A stretch of 30,680 bases of DNA, from NCBI GenBank assembly GCA_002811675.1, contig PDIM01000047.1:58452-89131 (forward strand), in the 5' to 3' direction. Within the stretch, counting starts at the first letter, position 1. Each line of letters starts with the position of its first letter. The position numbers and the translations under genes were made by a program. Of the stretch, positions 30,442-30,680 are shown one piece after another. This DNA is from Ichthyosporea sp. XGB-2017a. Lineage: Eukaryota; Opisthokonta; Ichthyosporea. A model generated the notes under the pieces. It worked only from the letters and a program-made list of their open reading frames with translations, had not been told where the DNA came from and did no database searches.

Positions 30442-30680
30442 AAACAGCGGGAGGGACTTTTACATTGTAAATAATAATAAAAAAATGAAATGGCTCTCAA
30501 AAATCTTTGAAAAAAAAAAAAAAAAAAAAAAAGATAAAAAAAAAATTAAAAAAAAAAAAAAAAAAAAAAAAAGGCGGGAAAAATGAGGAATATTTGGAAT
30601 TTCCGAGGCTTTCTGCAGCACTGCAAAATTCGTTTTATTTTTTTTTTCCTCCCAACTTTTTTTTTTTTTTTGGGGCGTGG
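30442..30680. other. 3' flank of BLTP1: A-rich tracts and E2F-like motif
   Basis: Contains the poly(A) signal, long A runs (30510-30572), GGCGGGAAAA (30573-30582), then T runs to the window end. The 67-codon frame over the A run encodes mostly lysine and is not a gene. It may be the start of the next promoter. Confidence 0.5.
30476..30481 (+). terminator. Poly(A) signal AATAAA of BLTP1
   Basis: The hexamer begins 35 nt after the TAA stop, at the end of an AAT repeat. It is the first canonical signal downstream. Confidence 0.55.

Noticed and set aside
30383-30586. 67-codon lysine-rich open frame
   Set aside because: Produced by reading poly(A) runs in frame; overlaps the BLTP1 end.
1-30680. 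tRNA, rRNA, CRISPR arrays, transposases, LTRs or other mobile elements
   Set aside because: I scanned for T-loop-like GGTTCRA boxes, regular direct repeats, terminal inverted repeats and transposase or reverse-transcriptase motifs and saw none that hold up.

Overview
The window is nuclear DNA of a eukaryote, probably a small-genome unicellular opisthokont on or near the animal stem (holozoan grade). Spliceosomal introns are short (69 to 108 nt, GTAAGT/GTATGT donors, TAG/CAG acceptors). All three standard stop codons are used. Several very long reading frames have no introns, intergenic DNA is A/T-rich with long A tracts, and the gene set is opisthokont-like: a Tribbles-type pseudokinase, a BLTP1/Csf1 bridge-like lipid transporter, Urb2/Npa2, a CDC25-type RasGEF and a GT32 sugar transferase. 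The species cannot be named from this sequence. No transposon, retroelement, CRISPR array, tRNA or rRNA was recognised.

Layout. 426-4081 (+): four-exon RasGEF with an N-terminal Ras-association-like fold and a C-terminal RasGEF_N plus CDC25 module. 4099-8724 (-): intronless Urb2/Npa2-like 60S ribosome-assembly factor, converging on the RasGEF with only 17 nt between stop codons. About 9.07-9.74 kb (-): a tentative, unrecognised multi-exon gene. 10886-12100 (+): GT32 (Och1-like) type II membrane glycosyltransferase. 12.1-13.5 kb: noncoding or unresolved, with a recent tandem duplication and a recurring ACTACAGTA/TACTGTAGT 9-mer. 13518-14408 (-): Tribbles-like pseudokinase with a COP1-type VP degron in its tail. 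14.4-16.85 kb: gene-poor, starting with a 45-nt A tract. 16856-19004 (-): four-exon protein made of helix plus [C/H]TFxP repeats. 19567-30441 (+): intronless 3624-residue BLTP1/Csf1-family lipid-transfer protein, divergent from the repeat gene across a roughly 560-nt shared promoter region.

The genes are not an operon and share no single pathway. They are housekeeping and signalling genes packed in alternating orientation. Interest lies in the Tribbles protein with its degron, the repeat protein assembled here by exon joining, the RA-RasGEF architecture, the near-overlapping convergent pair, and intergenic DNA with unexplained repeats and possible hidden small-exon genes.
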